Shown one piece after another: positions 25,551 to 34,074 of a stretch of 57,054 nucleotides of DNA. The notes beneath the pieces were generated by a model, which saw nothing but the letters and a program-made list of their open reading frames with translations, ran no database searches and was not told the origin of the DNA. This stretch comes from QYOJ01 sp964642545 (GTDB lineage Bacteria > Bacteroidota > Bacteroidia > Bacteroidales > FEN-979). The position numbers and the translations under genes are program-made. The first letter of the stretch is position 1. Each line of letters begins with the position of its first letter. The stretch lies in contig CAZXQU010000010.1 in assembly GCA_964642545.1 (NCBI GenBank), positions 1 through 57,054 of the forward strand, written 5' to 3'.

Positions 25551-26141
25551 CTATTTCAATGATATTTTTGGAACCCTTACCGGGTATGATTCCTGCAGGT
25601 GATCCGTATGAATCAGTGTTGCATTATTCCAGTGAAGCTGGTCTCTATAATATCCATGCTTGTACTGAAAAAAGTAAGGTGAAAGAGGATGAACATGAAT
25701 CCGCAGAAGATAGTTCCCTGATGGAACCTTTTGAAAAGCGAAATAACCGGTTGAATCCAGTTCCTTCTGCTGCCAGAACCTAACCGAGTCAAAGGGGGTT
25801 ATTTTGTCCTGAACCCTGAAGAGATAGGCCGTTCCCCGGTCAAGCTTGTCCTCACCTACAAAGGCATTTCCCTTAATGTGATGGGATGGATTTATCCCTA
25901 ACCAGATGAAAAGAGCAATCAAAATCAATCCAACGATTGTCAATGCGGGATAGAGCCGGTTCACGGGTCGAAACCATCCCAGCATATGACTCAGAGTCGA
26001 GGGAGCCTTATCGTCCTGGATATCCTGGGCAAGTCTGGTGCGAATCATATTCCAGGATTGCCGTGGAGGTTCAGCTTCGAAATCACGGAAAAGCTCCCTG
26101 AGGTGCTGAGGGGTTTTATGATCGTTCTCTTCTTGTGTCAT
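25551..26141 (-). CDS. Membrane-anchored partner of the ECF sigma factor (putative anti-sigma)
   Basis: 196-residue protein whose start overlaps the sigma-factor stop by 26 bases, the usual arrangement for a cognate regulator. The N-terminal ~60 residues are cytoplasmic and charged. One transmembrane helix follows (about 65-84), and the remaining ~110 residues face the periplasm. The HxxxCxxC zinc motif of classical ZAS anti-sigmas is absent. The periplasmic part (RGTAYLFRVQDKI, STGYFAFQKVPSGNYLLRIH, then a YYRDQLHWNNATLI segment) looks like the beta-sandwich repeats of Bacteroidota surface proteins. The anti-sigma role is inferred from position and topology only. Confidence 0.65.
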   Translation of the reverse strand: MTQEENDHKTPQHLRELFRDFEAEPPRQSWNMIRTRLAQDIQDDKAPSTLSHMLGWFRPVNRLYPALTIVGLILIALFIWLGINPSHHIKGNAFVGEDKLDRGTAYLFRVQDKITPFDSVRFWQQKELDSTGYFAFQKVPSGNYLLRIHVHPLSPYFFQYKHGYYRDQLHWNNATLIHTDHLQESYPVRVPKISLK

Positions 26142-26670
26142 TTCCGTTTTCAGTTAATTGTGCCCTGAGGCGTCTTTTTGCCGCAGAGAGTTGAGATTTG
26201 GATGTATTCTCAGAGATTTTCAATTTTTTCCCTATCTCCTTGTGTTTGTAACCTTCCATTACAAATAAGTTAAATACTGTCCTGTATCCTGTAGGCAGTT
26301 TCTGGATCAGTTGCAGGATCTCCTGCAGATTCAGGCTCGAAAATATATCAGAACCATCGTTTCCAACTTGCAAATTTGATGTCAACTCCACCTTGTTATT
26401 AAATTTATTCTCTCTTTTTGCAAGAGTTATCGCAGTGTTGATAAAGATTCTTCGAAGCCACGCTTCCAGAGGACCCTGGAACCGAAATTGTTTCAGCTGC
26501 TGAAACGCACGTACAAATCCCTCCTGCAGAATATCCTGCGCCTCCAGAGCATTGCCTGCATACCGCAAACAAATCCCATACATACGGCGCTTATACCGCT
26601 CATATAATTCCTCCTGAGCCAACAAGTCTCCTTGCAAACAGCGAGCTATGAGTTCCTTTTCAGCATCCAC
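26116..26670 (-). CDS. ECF RNA polymerase sigma factor
   Basis: Extracytoplasmic-function sigma-70 of 184 aa. Region 2 covers about 20-85 (YKRRMYGICLRYAGN, DILQEGFVRAFQQL, AWLRRIFINTA). Region 4, with its helix-turn-helix, covers about 120-172 (LPTGYRTVFNLFVMEGYKHK, IGKKLKISENTSKSQLSAAK). Start GTG at 26670 follows AGGAG immediately, which is closer than ideal, but no better in-frame codon is present. It overlaps its membrane partner. An inverted repeat lies 36 bases upstream. The regulon is unknown. Confidence 0.93.
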   Translation of the reverse strand: MDAEKELIARCLQGDLLAQEELYERYKRRMYGICLRYAGNALEAQDILQEGFVRAFQQLKQFRFQGPLEAWLRRIFINTAITLAKRENKFNNKVELTSNLQVGNDGSDIFSSLNLQEILQLIQKLPTGYRTVFNLFVMEGYKHKEIGKKLKISENTSKSQLSAAKRRLRAQLTENGNDTRRERS

Positions 26671-26706
26671 CTCCTGGCGAATAAGTAGTTCATGTAAATA
26701 TAAGAA

Positions 26707-26722
26707 CTTGTTTTATAACAAG
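26707..26722. promoter_or_regulatory. Inverted repeat in the sigma-factor upstream region
   Basis: CTTGTT and AACAAG arms around a four-base centre, 36 bases before the sigma gene. It is a possible operator or autoregulatory site. No matching copy was noticed elsewhere in the window. Confidence 0.4.
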
Positions 26723-26763
26723 ACTTGAAAAAAAAGAAAAAGGTTGGGTGTTAGGTCAATTAT

Positions 26764-27384
26764 CTAATTCGGACTGGTAAATTTATTAGGACTTGCATCC
26801 AGGATCTTTTTGCCGGTTTCGTTGAGAATACCATTCAAGTGGTAGACAAAAATCTCATGAAATACATGGATGGAGGTTAGCTCTTCGACACTGAAAAGTT
26901 CACTTTCAAGAATATTCTCAACCCTGAAAACATGTAGCCTTGCCAGGATTGACGTATCCAGGTCACTCCGGTACAATCCCTCCGATTTGCCTTTGTTCAA
27001 ATTCTTTATGGAGAGTTCAAACATCCTTTTTCTCTTGATCTCCCGAAACTGAGAAAATAGGGAGGGATAATATTTCCGGATGTCGTATTCAACAGAAGGG
27101 TTGTAATCCTTGAACATCTCCTTTATCATTTGATAAACCTCGAAAAGTTCTTCAATCGCATTCAACTTCTTCGCTTCTATCTGCAGGAAAAAATCAAGTT
27201 TCCTGTCATAATCCCATAATAACACTTGCTTCACGAGATCCTCTTTATCTGCAAAAAATTCATACAGGGTCTTCTTGGAGATTCCAAGATGCTTGGCCAC
27301 GTCGTCCATGGTCACGCTTTTAATCCCATAACGCTGGTAAAGCTTGTAAACCTTTGGGAGAATCTGTTGAACTTTGCTTTCCAT
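26764..27384 (-). CDS. TetR/AcrR regulator divergent from the RND pump
   Basis: 206-residue TetR-family protein. The N-terminal helix-turn-helix is IKSVTMDDVAKHLGISKKTLYEFF, and the C-terminal ligand domain is all-helical. A TTG-type start six codons upstream would lie above the predicted -7 element, so ATG at 27384 is used. It is transcribed away from the adaptor and RND genes and probably represses them. It is clearly paralogous to the TetR at 33347-33973 (shared patterns in the HTH, the KYYP segment and the KG-x-GLYR-x-DL segment). Confidence 0.9.
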   Translation of the reverse strand: MESKVQQILPKVYKLYQRYGIKSVTMDDVAKHLGISKKTLYEFFADKEDLVKQVLLWDYDRKLDFFLQIEAKKLNAIEELFEVYQMIKEMFKDYNPSVEYDIRKYYPSLFSQFREIKRKRMFELSIKNLNKGKSEGLYRSDLDTSILARLHVFRVENILESELFSVEELTSIHVFHEIFVYHLNGILNETGKKILDASPNKFTSPN

Positions 27385-27388
27385 GGTA

Positions 27389-27396
27389 CAAATATA
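27389..27396 (-). promoter_or_regulatory. -7 element of the first tetR gene
   Basis: TATATTTG on the minus strand, only four bases before the ATG at 27384. If used, the transcript would be nearly leaderless. Confidence 0.4.
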
Positions 27397-27459
27397 GTGC
27401 AAAAAGAGACAGAGGAAACTATTTACGGATATAAAGTTTTTTCGATCTATTTTTTGCTG

Positions 27460-27467
27460 TATCTTTG
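27460..27467 (+). promoter_or_regulatory. -7 element of the efflux adaptor-RND operon
   Basis: TATCTTTG, 21 bases before the adaptor ATG. A T-rich -33-like run lies at 27437-27442. The 104-base divergent gap is where TetR would be expected to bind. Confidence 0.55.
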
Positions 27468-27488
27468 TGCGTTCATAAACGTTAAGCG

Positions 27489-28601
27489 ATGAGAAAATTA
27501 TTTCTATTTCTGAGCATTATTTCATTCCTCGTATCCTGCGGCGGATCTGAAGATAAAGAAGCGAAATTGGAGCAGCTGAAAAAGGAACGGGATAAACTCT
27601 CCATCGAGATCATGAACCTTGAAAAGGAGATCTATCCCGAAGGAAATATAAAACTGATGACAGTCAAGATTGACACCCTTCACAAATTGCCTTTCAATCA
27701 TTATATTGAAGTACAAGGCCGTATCGATGGAAATGAAAATATCGGTGTAAGCCCTCGTACTCCGGGTGTTGTGAACAAGATCATGGTCAGCGAGGGCGAT
27801 TATGTTACCAAAGGAGAGGTGCTTGCAGAACTTGATGCAGAAGTATTAAAACAAACTCTTTTTGAACTTGAGAGTCAGCTTGATTTTGCCACTGATATGT
27901 ACAACAAGCAAAAAGCGTTATGGGATCAGAAAATCGGGTCTGAAGTACAATACCTTACCGCCAAAAACAACAAAGAGTCGCTGGGGAATAAAATTGCTAC
28001 AATCAAGGATCAGATCAAGATGTCCAATATTACTTCGCCTATTGATGGGACCATTGAGGAGATCCCCATTAAGGTAGGACAGTTAGCGGCGGTAGGGTTT
28101 CCCGCATTCCGCATCATCAATTTCTCAAAAGCAAAAGCAATAGCTGATGTAGGCGAATCTTATACCAGCAAGATCAATACAGGGGATCAGGTACAGGTTT
28201 TCCTGCCCGACCTCAATGAAGAGTTCGACAAAAAGGTGACTTTCTCTTCCAAATACATCGACCCTACCAACCGAACCTTCGTAGTAGAAGTTGAACTCCC
28301 TACCAACCATTTGGTCTACCGTGCAAATATGATCGCTGTGTTAAGGATCAAAGATTACTACAATCCTGCAACCATTGCAATCCCGCAAAACTATATCCAA
28401 TCGTCGCGGGACGAAGGACAATATGTCTTCGTAGCTATTGAAGAGGATGGGAAAAAGCTGGCCAGAAAACGGAATGTAAAAACAGGTATCACGTACAATG
28501 GCCTTACCGAGATTGAAAGCGGACTAAAAGACGGCGACCTGATTGTTACTGCAGGATATAAAGATCTCTACGATGGCCAGTCCATTGACTATATGCAATA
28601 G
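27489..28601 (+). CDS. RND efflux periplasmic adaptor lipoprotein
   Basis: Membrane-fusion subunit that bridges the RND pump to a TolC-type channel. Lipoprotein signal with Cys17 (FLVSCGG), then a coiled-coil-prone segment (about 22-50). A first half-lipoyl motif is around GVVNKIMVSEGDYVTKGEVL, a helical hairpin runs about 118-170, the second half-lipoyl is ITSPIDGTIEEIPIKVGQLA, and beta-barrel and membrane-proximal domains follow. The length of 370 aa is normal. The permease begins nine bases after its stop. Confidence 0.93.
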   Translation: MRKLFLFLSIISFLVSCGGSEDKEAKLEQLKKERDKLSIEIMNLEKEIYPEGNIKLMTVKIDTLHKLPFNHYIEVQGRIDGNENIGVSPRTPGVVNKIMVSEGDYVTKGEVLAELDAEVLKQTLFELESQLDFATDMYNKQKALWDQKIGSEVQYLTAKNNKESLGNKIATIKDQIKMSNITSPIDGTIEEIPIKVGQLAAVGFPAFRIINFSKAKAIADVGESYTSKINTGDQVQVFLPDLNEEFDKKVTFSSKYIDPTNRTFVVEVELPTNHLVYRANMIAVLRIKDYYNPATIAIPQNYIQSSRDEGQYVFVAIEEDGKKLARKRNVKTGITYNGLTEIESGLKDGDLIVTAGYKDLYDGQSIDYMQ

Positions 28602-28610
28602 CAGCACCTT

Positions 28611-31600
28611 ATGAAATCAAAGAAAGAAAATACTTCAATCAAGGAGTTTTTTGCCTCAAGCTGGGCTATCGATAACCAGGCAAGTATCTATGTTCTGACT
28701 ATAATCATTACTGTACTTGGGCTGCTCTCATATTTCAGCATACCAAAAGAGCAGTTTCCGGAAATTGTAATACCAACCATCATAGTCAACACCGCCTATC
28801 CCGGCACCTCTCCTGAAGATATTGAGAACCTGGTGACACGTCCGATTGAAAAGGAGGCCAAATCACTTGCAGATGTCAAGACTATCACCAGCAATTCGGT
28901 GCAGGACTTCTCTATGATAGTCATCGAATTTAATCCCGGACTGGAAGTTACTGAAGCTAAACAGCGGGTTCGCGATGCGGTTGACAAAGCCAAGTCCAAA
29001 CTGCCCACCAACCTTCCAAGCGATCCGAATATCCAGGAGTTTGATATATCGGAAATTCCGATCATGAACATTAACCTCTATGGCAATTATGATCTTCAAC
29101 GACTAAAGAAATATGCTGAAGAAGCTCAGGACCGGATTGAAGCGTTACCTCAGGTCACACGTGTGGATATTGTCGGAGCACTTGAGAGAGAGATACAGGT
29201 GGATGTGGATATGTATAAGATGCAGGCAGCCAGCGTTTCATTCTCTGACCTTCAACGTGCTATCTCCAGTGAGAACATCACCGTTTCGGCAGGAACTATC
29301 TCTACCTATGGGTCAAAACGCACCATCCGTGTAACCGGACAGTTTACCAACCCTGAAGAGATTGGAAATATCATGCTGAAATCGGGGAGTGGGGCTACAA
29401 TTTATATCAAAGATATTGCCGATGTGAAAGACGCTTTCAAAGAGCAGGAGAGTTTTGCACGTTTTGACGGAAACAACGTAATTACACTGAATGTCATTAA
29501 AAAAAGCGGACTGAATCTGCTGAAAGCCTCAGACAATATCAAAGTAATCCTCGAAGATTTAAAACGAAACTCATTCCCTCCTGAATTGGATATCACCATT
29601 ACAGGAGACCAATCAAAATTTACCCGCAGTACCCTGGAAGAGCTAAACAATACGATCATCATCGGGTTCATCCTTGTCACCCTGGTTCTGATGTTCTTCA
29701 TGGGATTGAATAACGCCTTCTTTGTGGCCATGTCGGTCCCCTTATCTATTTTCGTTGCCTACCTGCTTTTTCCATGGATGGGTTTCACGATGAATATGAT
29801 CGTCATGTTCGCTTTTATCTTCGCGCTTGGAATCATTGTTGATGATGCGATCGTTGTCATTGAGAACATCCACCGGATTCATCGGCATGAACCAAATATA
29901 GTTAAAGCGGCAAAGAGCGCGACGGGAGAGGTATTTGTGCCCATCCTTTCGGGAACCCTTACTACCCTTGCCCCATTCTTGCCCCTTGCTTTCTGGCCTG
30001 GTGTTGTTGGGAAATTCATGCACTTTCTTCCGGTTACCCTGATTGTCACTCTCTTCGCTTCATTATTTGTAGCGTACATCATCAATCCGGTCTTCGCTGT
30101 ATCGTTTATGAAACATGAGTACGACATAAAGGAGCATAGAACAAACTGGAGAAAGCTCATGATCTCGACCGTTATTCTCCTTGTTCCGGCATCAATAGGC
30201 TATATCGGAGGGGTTTACTGGATCGGTAACCTGCTTGTCATCTCTATCATCCTCAATGCGCTTTACAGAATCGTACTGAAGCCTGCTATCTATAAATTTC
30301 AGGAGGTAGCATTGCCCTGGTTCATGAATTTTTATGAACAAACCCTGGCTTTTTTTCTCCGAGGACAAAGACCCTACTACCTTGTCATCGCGGTTACAGG
30401 CATATTTGTATTTACCATCTTTCTGACAGCAATCGTCAAACCTCCTGTCCTCTTTTTCCCAAATAATGAGCCCAACAGCATCATCGTCTATGTTCTGATG
30501 CCGGAAGGAACCGATCAGGTTGTTACCGACTCTGTTACCAGTCTTATAGAGGACAGGATCGGCAATGTATTGGGAGAAGGAAATCCTGATGTAGAATCGG
30601 TGATTACCAATGTTGGGTTTGGTGCCGGTGCAGGCTTTTTTGACCAAAGCATCTCATCTAACAAAGGGAAGGTGACAGTGAACTTTGTGGAACGAAAGGT
30701 ACGGATGGGACCCTCTACGACTGTATATCTGGATAAGTTGCGTGAGAGCGTAAAAAACATCCCCGGGGCGCAGATCTCGGTTGAAAAAAACAAGATGGGC
30801 CCCCCTACAGGAAAGCCAGTCAATATTGAAATCTCAGGAGAAAACCTAAATGAACTGATCGCTACAGCCGAGGCTTTTCAAAATTACCTGGATTCACTGG
30901 AAGTTCCCGGTATTGAGCACCTCAAATCAGATTTTCAGAATGACAAACCCGAGATCATCGTCGACATCGACAGGGAACGCGCCAACCGACAGGGCATCTC
31001 TATGGGCCAGATTGGCAATGAGTTGCGTACCGCCATTTATGGATGGGAAGTATCCAAATACAAAGAGGATGAAGATGAATACCCTATCCAGGTTCGTTAT
31101 GCTCCGGATCAGCGGGATAATATCAACAAAATCATCAATGCCAAGATCACATACCGCGATATGAATTCCGGTAAGCTAAGACAGATACCGATCTCCTCTG
31201 TAGCTACTCTTGGGTATAAGAATACTTACGGCGGCATCAAACGAAAAAATCTGAAACGAGTGATCACACTCAGTTCGGAAGTGCTCTCCGGGTACACTGC
31301 CAACGAAGTAGTTGCCACCATTACTACATCTATCCCCGGTTTTACCATGCCAAAAGGGATTGAGATCTCTCTTACAGGAGAGCGGGAGGATCAGGCCGAG
31401 ACAATGGACTTTTTAATCAAAGCGATGTTTATTGCTTTGGGGATAATCTTTTTCGTGCTCATCACCCAGTTCAAATCATTGAGTAAGTCTTTGATAATCC
31501 TTTCTGAGGTGTTTTTCAGCATCATCGGGGTTCTTCTTGGGATCATTATTTTCAATATGCCCATTTCGATTATCATGACCGGACTAGGTATCGTAGCACT

Positions 31601-31994
31601 TGGAGGAATCGTTGTCAGAAACGGGATCCTTATCGTGGAATTCTGTGATGTTCAGAAAGAGCGTGGCCTGAAGACAAAAAATGCCATCATCCAGGCGGGG
31701 AAAGTGAGAATTACACCGGTAGTCCTGACAGCCACAGCTACGATGCTTGGTTTGATTCCACTAGCTATTGGCATGAATATCAACTTTATCACGCTCTTTA
31801 CTGAGTTCAATCCTCATATTTATTTTGGGGGAGATAACGTAATGTTCTGGGGACCGCTTTCCTGGACAATCATCTTCGGATTGAGTTTTGCGACCTTCCT
31901 TACACTTGTATTTTTACCGGCTCTTTACCTGATAGACTACAAGATGAAGTTGCGGATGCAACGGAAGAAGTTTCACCGGAGTTTAGGGAAATAG
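28611..31994 (+). CDS. RND efflux pump permease (HAE1/AcrB-like)
   Basis: Proton-driven inner-membrane pump of the resistance-nodulation-division superfamily, 1,127 aa. Twelve transmembrane helices lie in two halves, with large periplasmic porter loops after helices 1 and 7. Helix 4 carries the proton-relay pair D411-D412 in FALGIIVDDAIVVIENIHR, the HAE1 pattern rather than the heavy-metal CzcA pattern. It is longer than AcrB (1,049 aa), the extra residues lying around 505-565, in an added hydrophobic stretch between the two halves. Substrate cannot be inferred. Its stop is six bases from the convergent tolC stop. Confidence 0.94.
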   Translation: MKSKKENTSIKEFFASSWAIDNQASIYVLTIIITVLGLLSYFSIPKEQFPEIVIPTIIVNTAYPGTSPEDIENLVTRPIEKEAKSLADVKTITSNSVQDFSMIVIEFNPGLEVTEAKQRVRDAVDKAKSKLPTNLPSDPNIQEFDISEIPIMNINLYGNYDLQRLKKYAEEAQDRIEALPQVTRVDIVGALEREIQVDVDMYKMQAASVSFSDLQRAISSENITVSAGTISTYGSKRTIRVTGQFTNPEEIGNIMLKSGSGATIYIKDIADVKDAFKEQESFARFDGNNVITLNVIKKSGLNLLKASDNIKVILEDLKRNSFPPELDITITGDQSKFTRSTLEELNNTIIIGFILVTLVLMFFMGLNNAFFVAMSVPLSIFVAYLLFPWMGFTMNMIVMFAFIFALGIIVDDAIVVIENIHRIHRHEPNIVKAAKSATGEVFVPILSGTLTTLAPFLPLAFWPGVVGKFMHFLPVTLIVTLFASLFVAYIINPVFAVSFMKHEYDIKEHRTNWRKLMISTVILLVPASIGYIGGVYWIGNLLVISIILNALYRIVLKPAIYKFQEVALPWFMNFYEQTLAFFLRGQRPYYLVIAVTGIFVFTIFLTAIVKPPVLFFPNNEPNSIIVYVLMPEGTDQVVTDSVTSLIEDRIGNVLGEGNPDVESVITNVGFGAGAGFFDQSISSNKGKVTVNFVERKVRMGPSTTVYLDKLRESVKNIPGAQISVEKNKMGPPTGKPVNIEISGENLNELIATAEAFQNYLDSLEVPGIEHLKSDFQNDKPEIIVDIDRERANRQGISMGQIGNELRTAIYGWEVSKYKEDEDEYPIQVRYAPDQRDNINKIINAKITYRDMNSGKLRQIPISSVATLGYKNTYGGIKRKNLKRVITLSSEVLSGYTANEVVATITTSIPGFTMPKGIEISLTGEREDQAETMDFLIKAMFIALGIIFFVLITQFKSLSKSLIILSEVFFSIIGVLLGIIIFNMPISIIMTGLGIVALGGIVVRNGILIVEFCDVQKERGLKTKNAIIQAGKVRITPVVLTATATMLGLIPLAIGMNINFITLFTEFNPHIYFGGDNVMFWGPLSWTIIFGLSFATFLTLVFLPALYLIDYKMKLRMQRKKFHRSLGK

Positions 31995-32000
31995 CAAACG

Positions 32001-33350
32001 TCAGGCTTTCTCCAACAGTTTCGAAAGCGCTATGTTAGATTTGAGGAGGCTAAACATTGCCTGCGTATATTCCGCTTCCGTCATTAGAAACTGATTGTAT
32101 TTCTGGTTAAGGTCGGTACTGGATGCCAACCCCTGGCGGTATTTGATAATGGTTTGTTCGTAGATCTTGGAAGCTGTTTGCAAACTTTTCTTTTTATTCA
32201 GAAACACAAGATACGCAGTATTGAAATCATTGCGAACCGTCTCTACCTGAAGATTAAGTGATGTTCGGGTTTGTTTATCCAACACCTTCATCTTTTCCAC
32301 ATTAATTGCAGCCTGATCTACAGCGTATTTTCTCCCTCCACTACTCCAGATGGGTATATTTAGCTGAATCCCCCAGTAGGAGCTACTGAACCACTGTTGC
32401 TTTGAATCAAAGAAATTCCAGCTTTCCCGCTGTGCATTCGTTGAAATATCAAAGAACCCAACAAGCGATGGCTGATAGGCTGTTTTAGCCAGCTTATATT
32501 GCATCAGCACCAGATACTCCTGTTTTTTCAATAACCGGTAATTGATATTGAAGCCGTAGTCAAAATCGGTGTTCATCAGGTAATCCCGGTTAATCCGCTG
32601 AAGGAAGAAATCCAGATCATCTGTCAGAATGATTTTCTGGTTCTCTTCAATGCCCATAAGGAATTTCAGGTAGTTGTAAGCTAAAAGTTTCTGACTGCTG
32701 GCAGTGATAAGTTCTGCCTCCAGGGTTGCCTTGTTCAATTCCATCTGCTCCACATCCAGCTGTTCAATCAGTCCATTCTTATAAAACTCTTCCGTTTCAG
32801 TTACCATCTGTGAAATAGTCATAAAGGTACTGTCGAGAATCTTCAGGCTCTCACCAACAATCAGGTAAGCAATATACGCCTCTGAGACCATATCCCTTAC
32901 GTCAATCTGGGACTTAAGGTTCTTCGTCTTCTCAGTCTCCAGATATGCCTTGGCAGTCTGAAGCCCTACCAGGTACTGTCCACTATAGATGAGCTGTGTA
33001 AGTTGTGCCGAGAAACTGGCATTGTACCGTGTGCCAAATTGAATTTCAAGAGGAGGTGCTGTTCCTGTCGTATCAAAAAAATTCGGAATGATGGAGGTTG
33101 GCCTTAATATATTATCCATGTACGATGCTGTAGCATCGATCTGAGGTAAACCGATAGAGGTATTCTCCTTGACAATCTTTTTGGCAATCTCTACATCGTA
33201 CCGTGCATTCTGCAACTCATAACTATGCTCATATGCATACTCCTGAGCTTGTTTCAGCGTAAAAGCCATCTCTTCCTGAGCTACAGATCTCAAGCACGGG
33301 AACATCAATGCAACCAACCCAACAATCATCCAAGTCCTTTTCATTCTCAT
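32001..33350 (-). CDS. TolC-family outer-membrane efflux channel
   Basis: Outer-membrane alpha/beta-barrel channel of 449 aa. Signal peptide about 1-25 (ending SVAQ), then two OEP-type helical repeats. The first begins FTLKQAQEYAYEHSYELQNA, and the second contains the conserved RTSLNLQVETVRNDF segment. Strands near IDATASYMDN and WGIQLNIPIWSSG would form the barrel. Its start overlaps the upstream tetR stop as ATGA, so the two are translationally coupled. It faces the adaptor-RND operon tail to tail and presumably completes that pump. Confidence 0.93.
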   Translation of the reverse strand: MRMKRTWMIVGLVALMFPCLRSVAQEEMAFTLKQAQEYAYEHSYELQNARYDVEIAKKIVKENTSIGLPQIDATASYMDNILRPTSIIPNFFDTTGTAPPLEIQFGTRYNASFSAQLTQLIYSGQYLVGLQTAKAYLETEKTKNLKSQIDVRDMVSEAYIAYLIVGESLKILDSTFMTISQMVTETEEFYKNGLIEQLDVEQMELNKATLEAELITASSQKLLAYNYLKFLMGIEENQKIILTDDLDFFLQRINRDYLMNTDFDYGFNINYRLLKKQEYLVLMQYKLAKTAYQPSLVGFFDISTNAQRESWNFFDSKQQWFSSSYWGIQLNIPIWSSGGRKYAVDQAAINVEKMKVLDKQTRTSLNLQVETVRNDFNTAYLVFLNKKKSLQTASKIYEQTIIKYRQGLASSTDLNQKYNQFLMTEAEYTQAMFSLLKSNIALSKLLEKA

Positions 33351-33973
33351 CTGTTATCCTTATTGAATTTCACCTTGCCTTTTTGCAAGTCATAGTAGTT
33401 GATTCCCTCTTTTGTTGCAATTCCCCTGATGAAATTATCGAACATGGTATCGAAGAGGGTCTGAAAAGAGAATTTTTCCGGAAAATATTCTGGATTATGA
33501 ATATCTATAAGCCGGCGGATGTACAAACGGGCAATCAGTTCTATACTCAGGTCATCCCTGTACATCCCGTCGCGAATTCCCTTCTTGATGTTCAGCTGAA
33601 TCTGTGCAAAAATAAATTCCACACGGTTATCAATATGCTGAACATAGATCTCAGGATAGTACTTCTTCAAATCGAATGTCATCGAAGGACTCACATCCCA
33701 AAACCTGTCGCTGATCTCCTTACTAACCGTCAATAAAACATCAATAGAATTGACACCGTCGAAATTGTATTTTTCAAAGATGACCTCAAAATTCCTTCGC
33801 TCCAACTCCAATAGTCTTGAGACCAATTCATGCTTGCTCCTGACAAACTGGTAAAGCTTCTTTTTGGAAATTCCCAGATCCCTGGAAATGTCATCCATGG
33901 ATACACTCCGAACCCCATATTTGAAGAAAAGTTCTCTAACCCGGACTAAGACATCAATCAAACTGGCATCCAT
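33347..33973 (-). CDS. TetR/AcrR regulator upstream of tolC
   Basis: 208-residue TetR-family protein with HTH VRSVSMDDISRDLGISKKKLYQFV and a helical ligand domain. A TTG eight codons upstream (33997) is rejected in favour of ATG at 33973, which lies 37 bases after a -7 element. It forms a two-gene unit with tolC, overlapping by four bases. It is paralogous to the TetR at 26764-27384. Because it is co-transcribed with the channel, it may autoregulate that half of the pump. Confidence 0.9.
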   Translation of the reverse strand: MDASLIDVLVRVRELFFKYGVRSVSMDDISRDLGISKKKLYQFVRSKHELVSRLLELERRNFEVIFEKYNFDGVNSIDVLLTVSKEISDRFWDVSPSMTFDLKKYYPEIYVQHIDNRVEFIFAQIQLNIKKGIRDGMYRDDLSIELIARLYIRRLIDIHNPEYFPEKFSFQTLFDTMFDNFIRGIATKEGINYYDLQKGKVKFNKDNR

Positions 33974-34010
33974 AGGATAGGTGTTATTAAGTGCCAAATT
34001 TTTGCTTGGA

Positions 34011-34018
34011 CAAAATTA
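34011..34018 (-). promoter_or_regulatory. -7 element of tetR-tolC
   Basis: TAATTTTG on the minus strand, 37 bases before the ATG at 33973. Confidence 0.5.
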
Positions 34019-34074
34019 ATAAGAAATGGCGAGGAAGAAACAATAAATGTGTAAAAAGTTTCTGTGGGTCTGAC

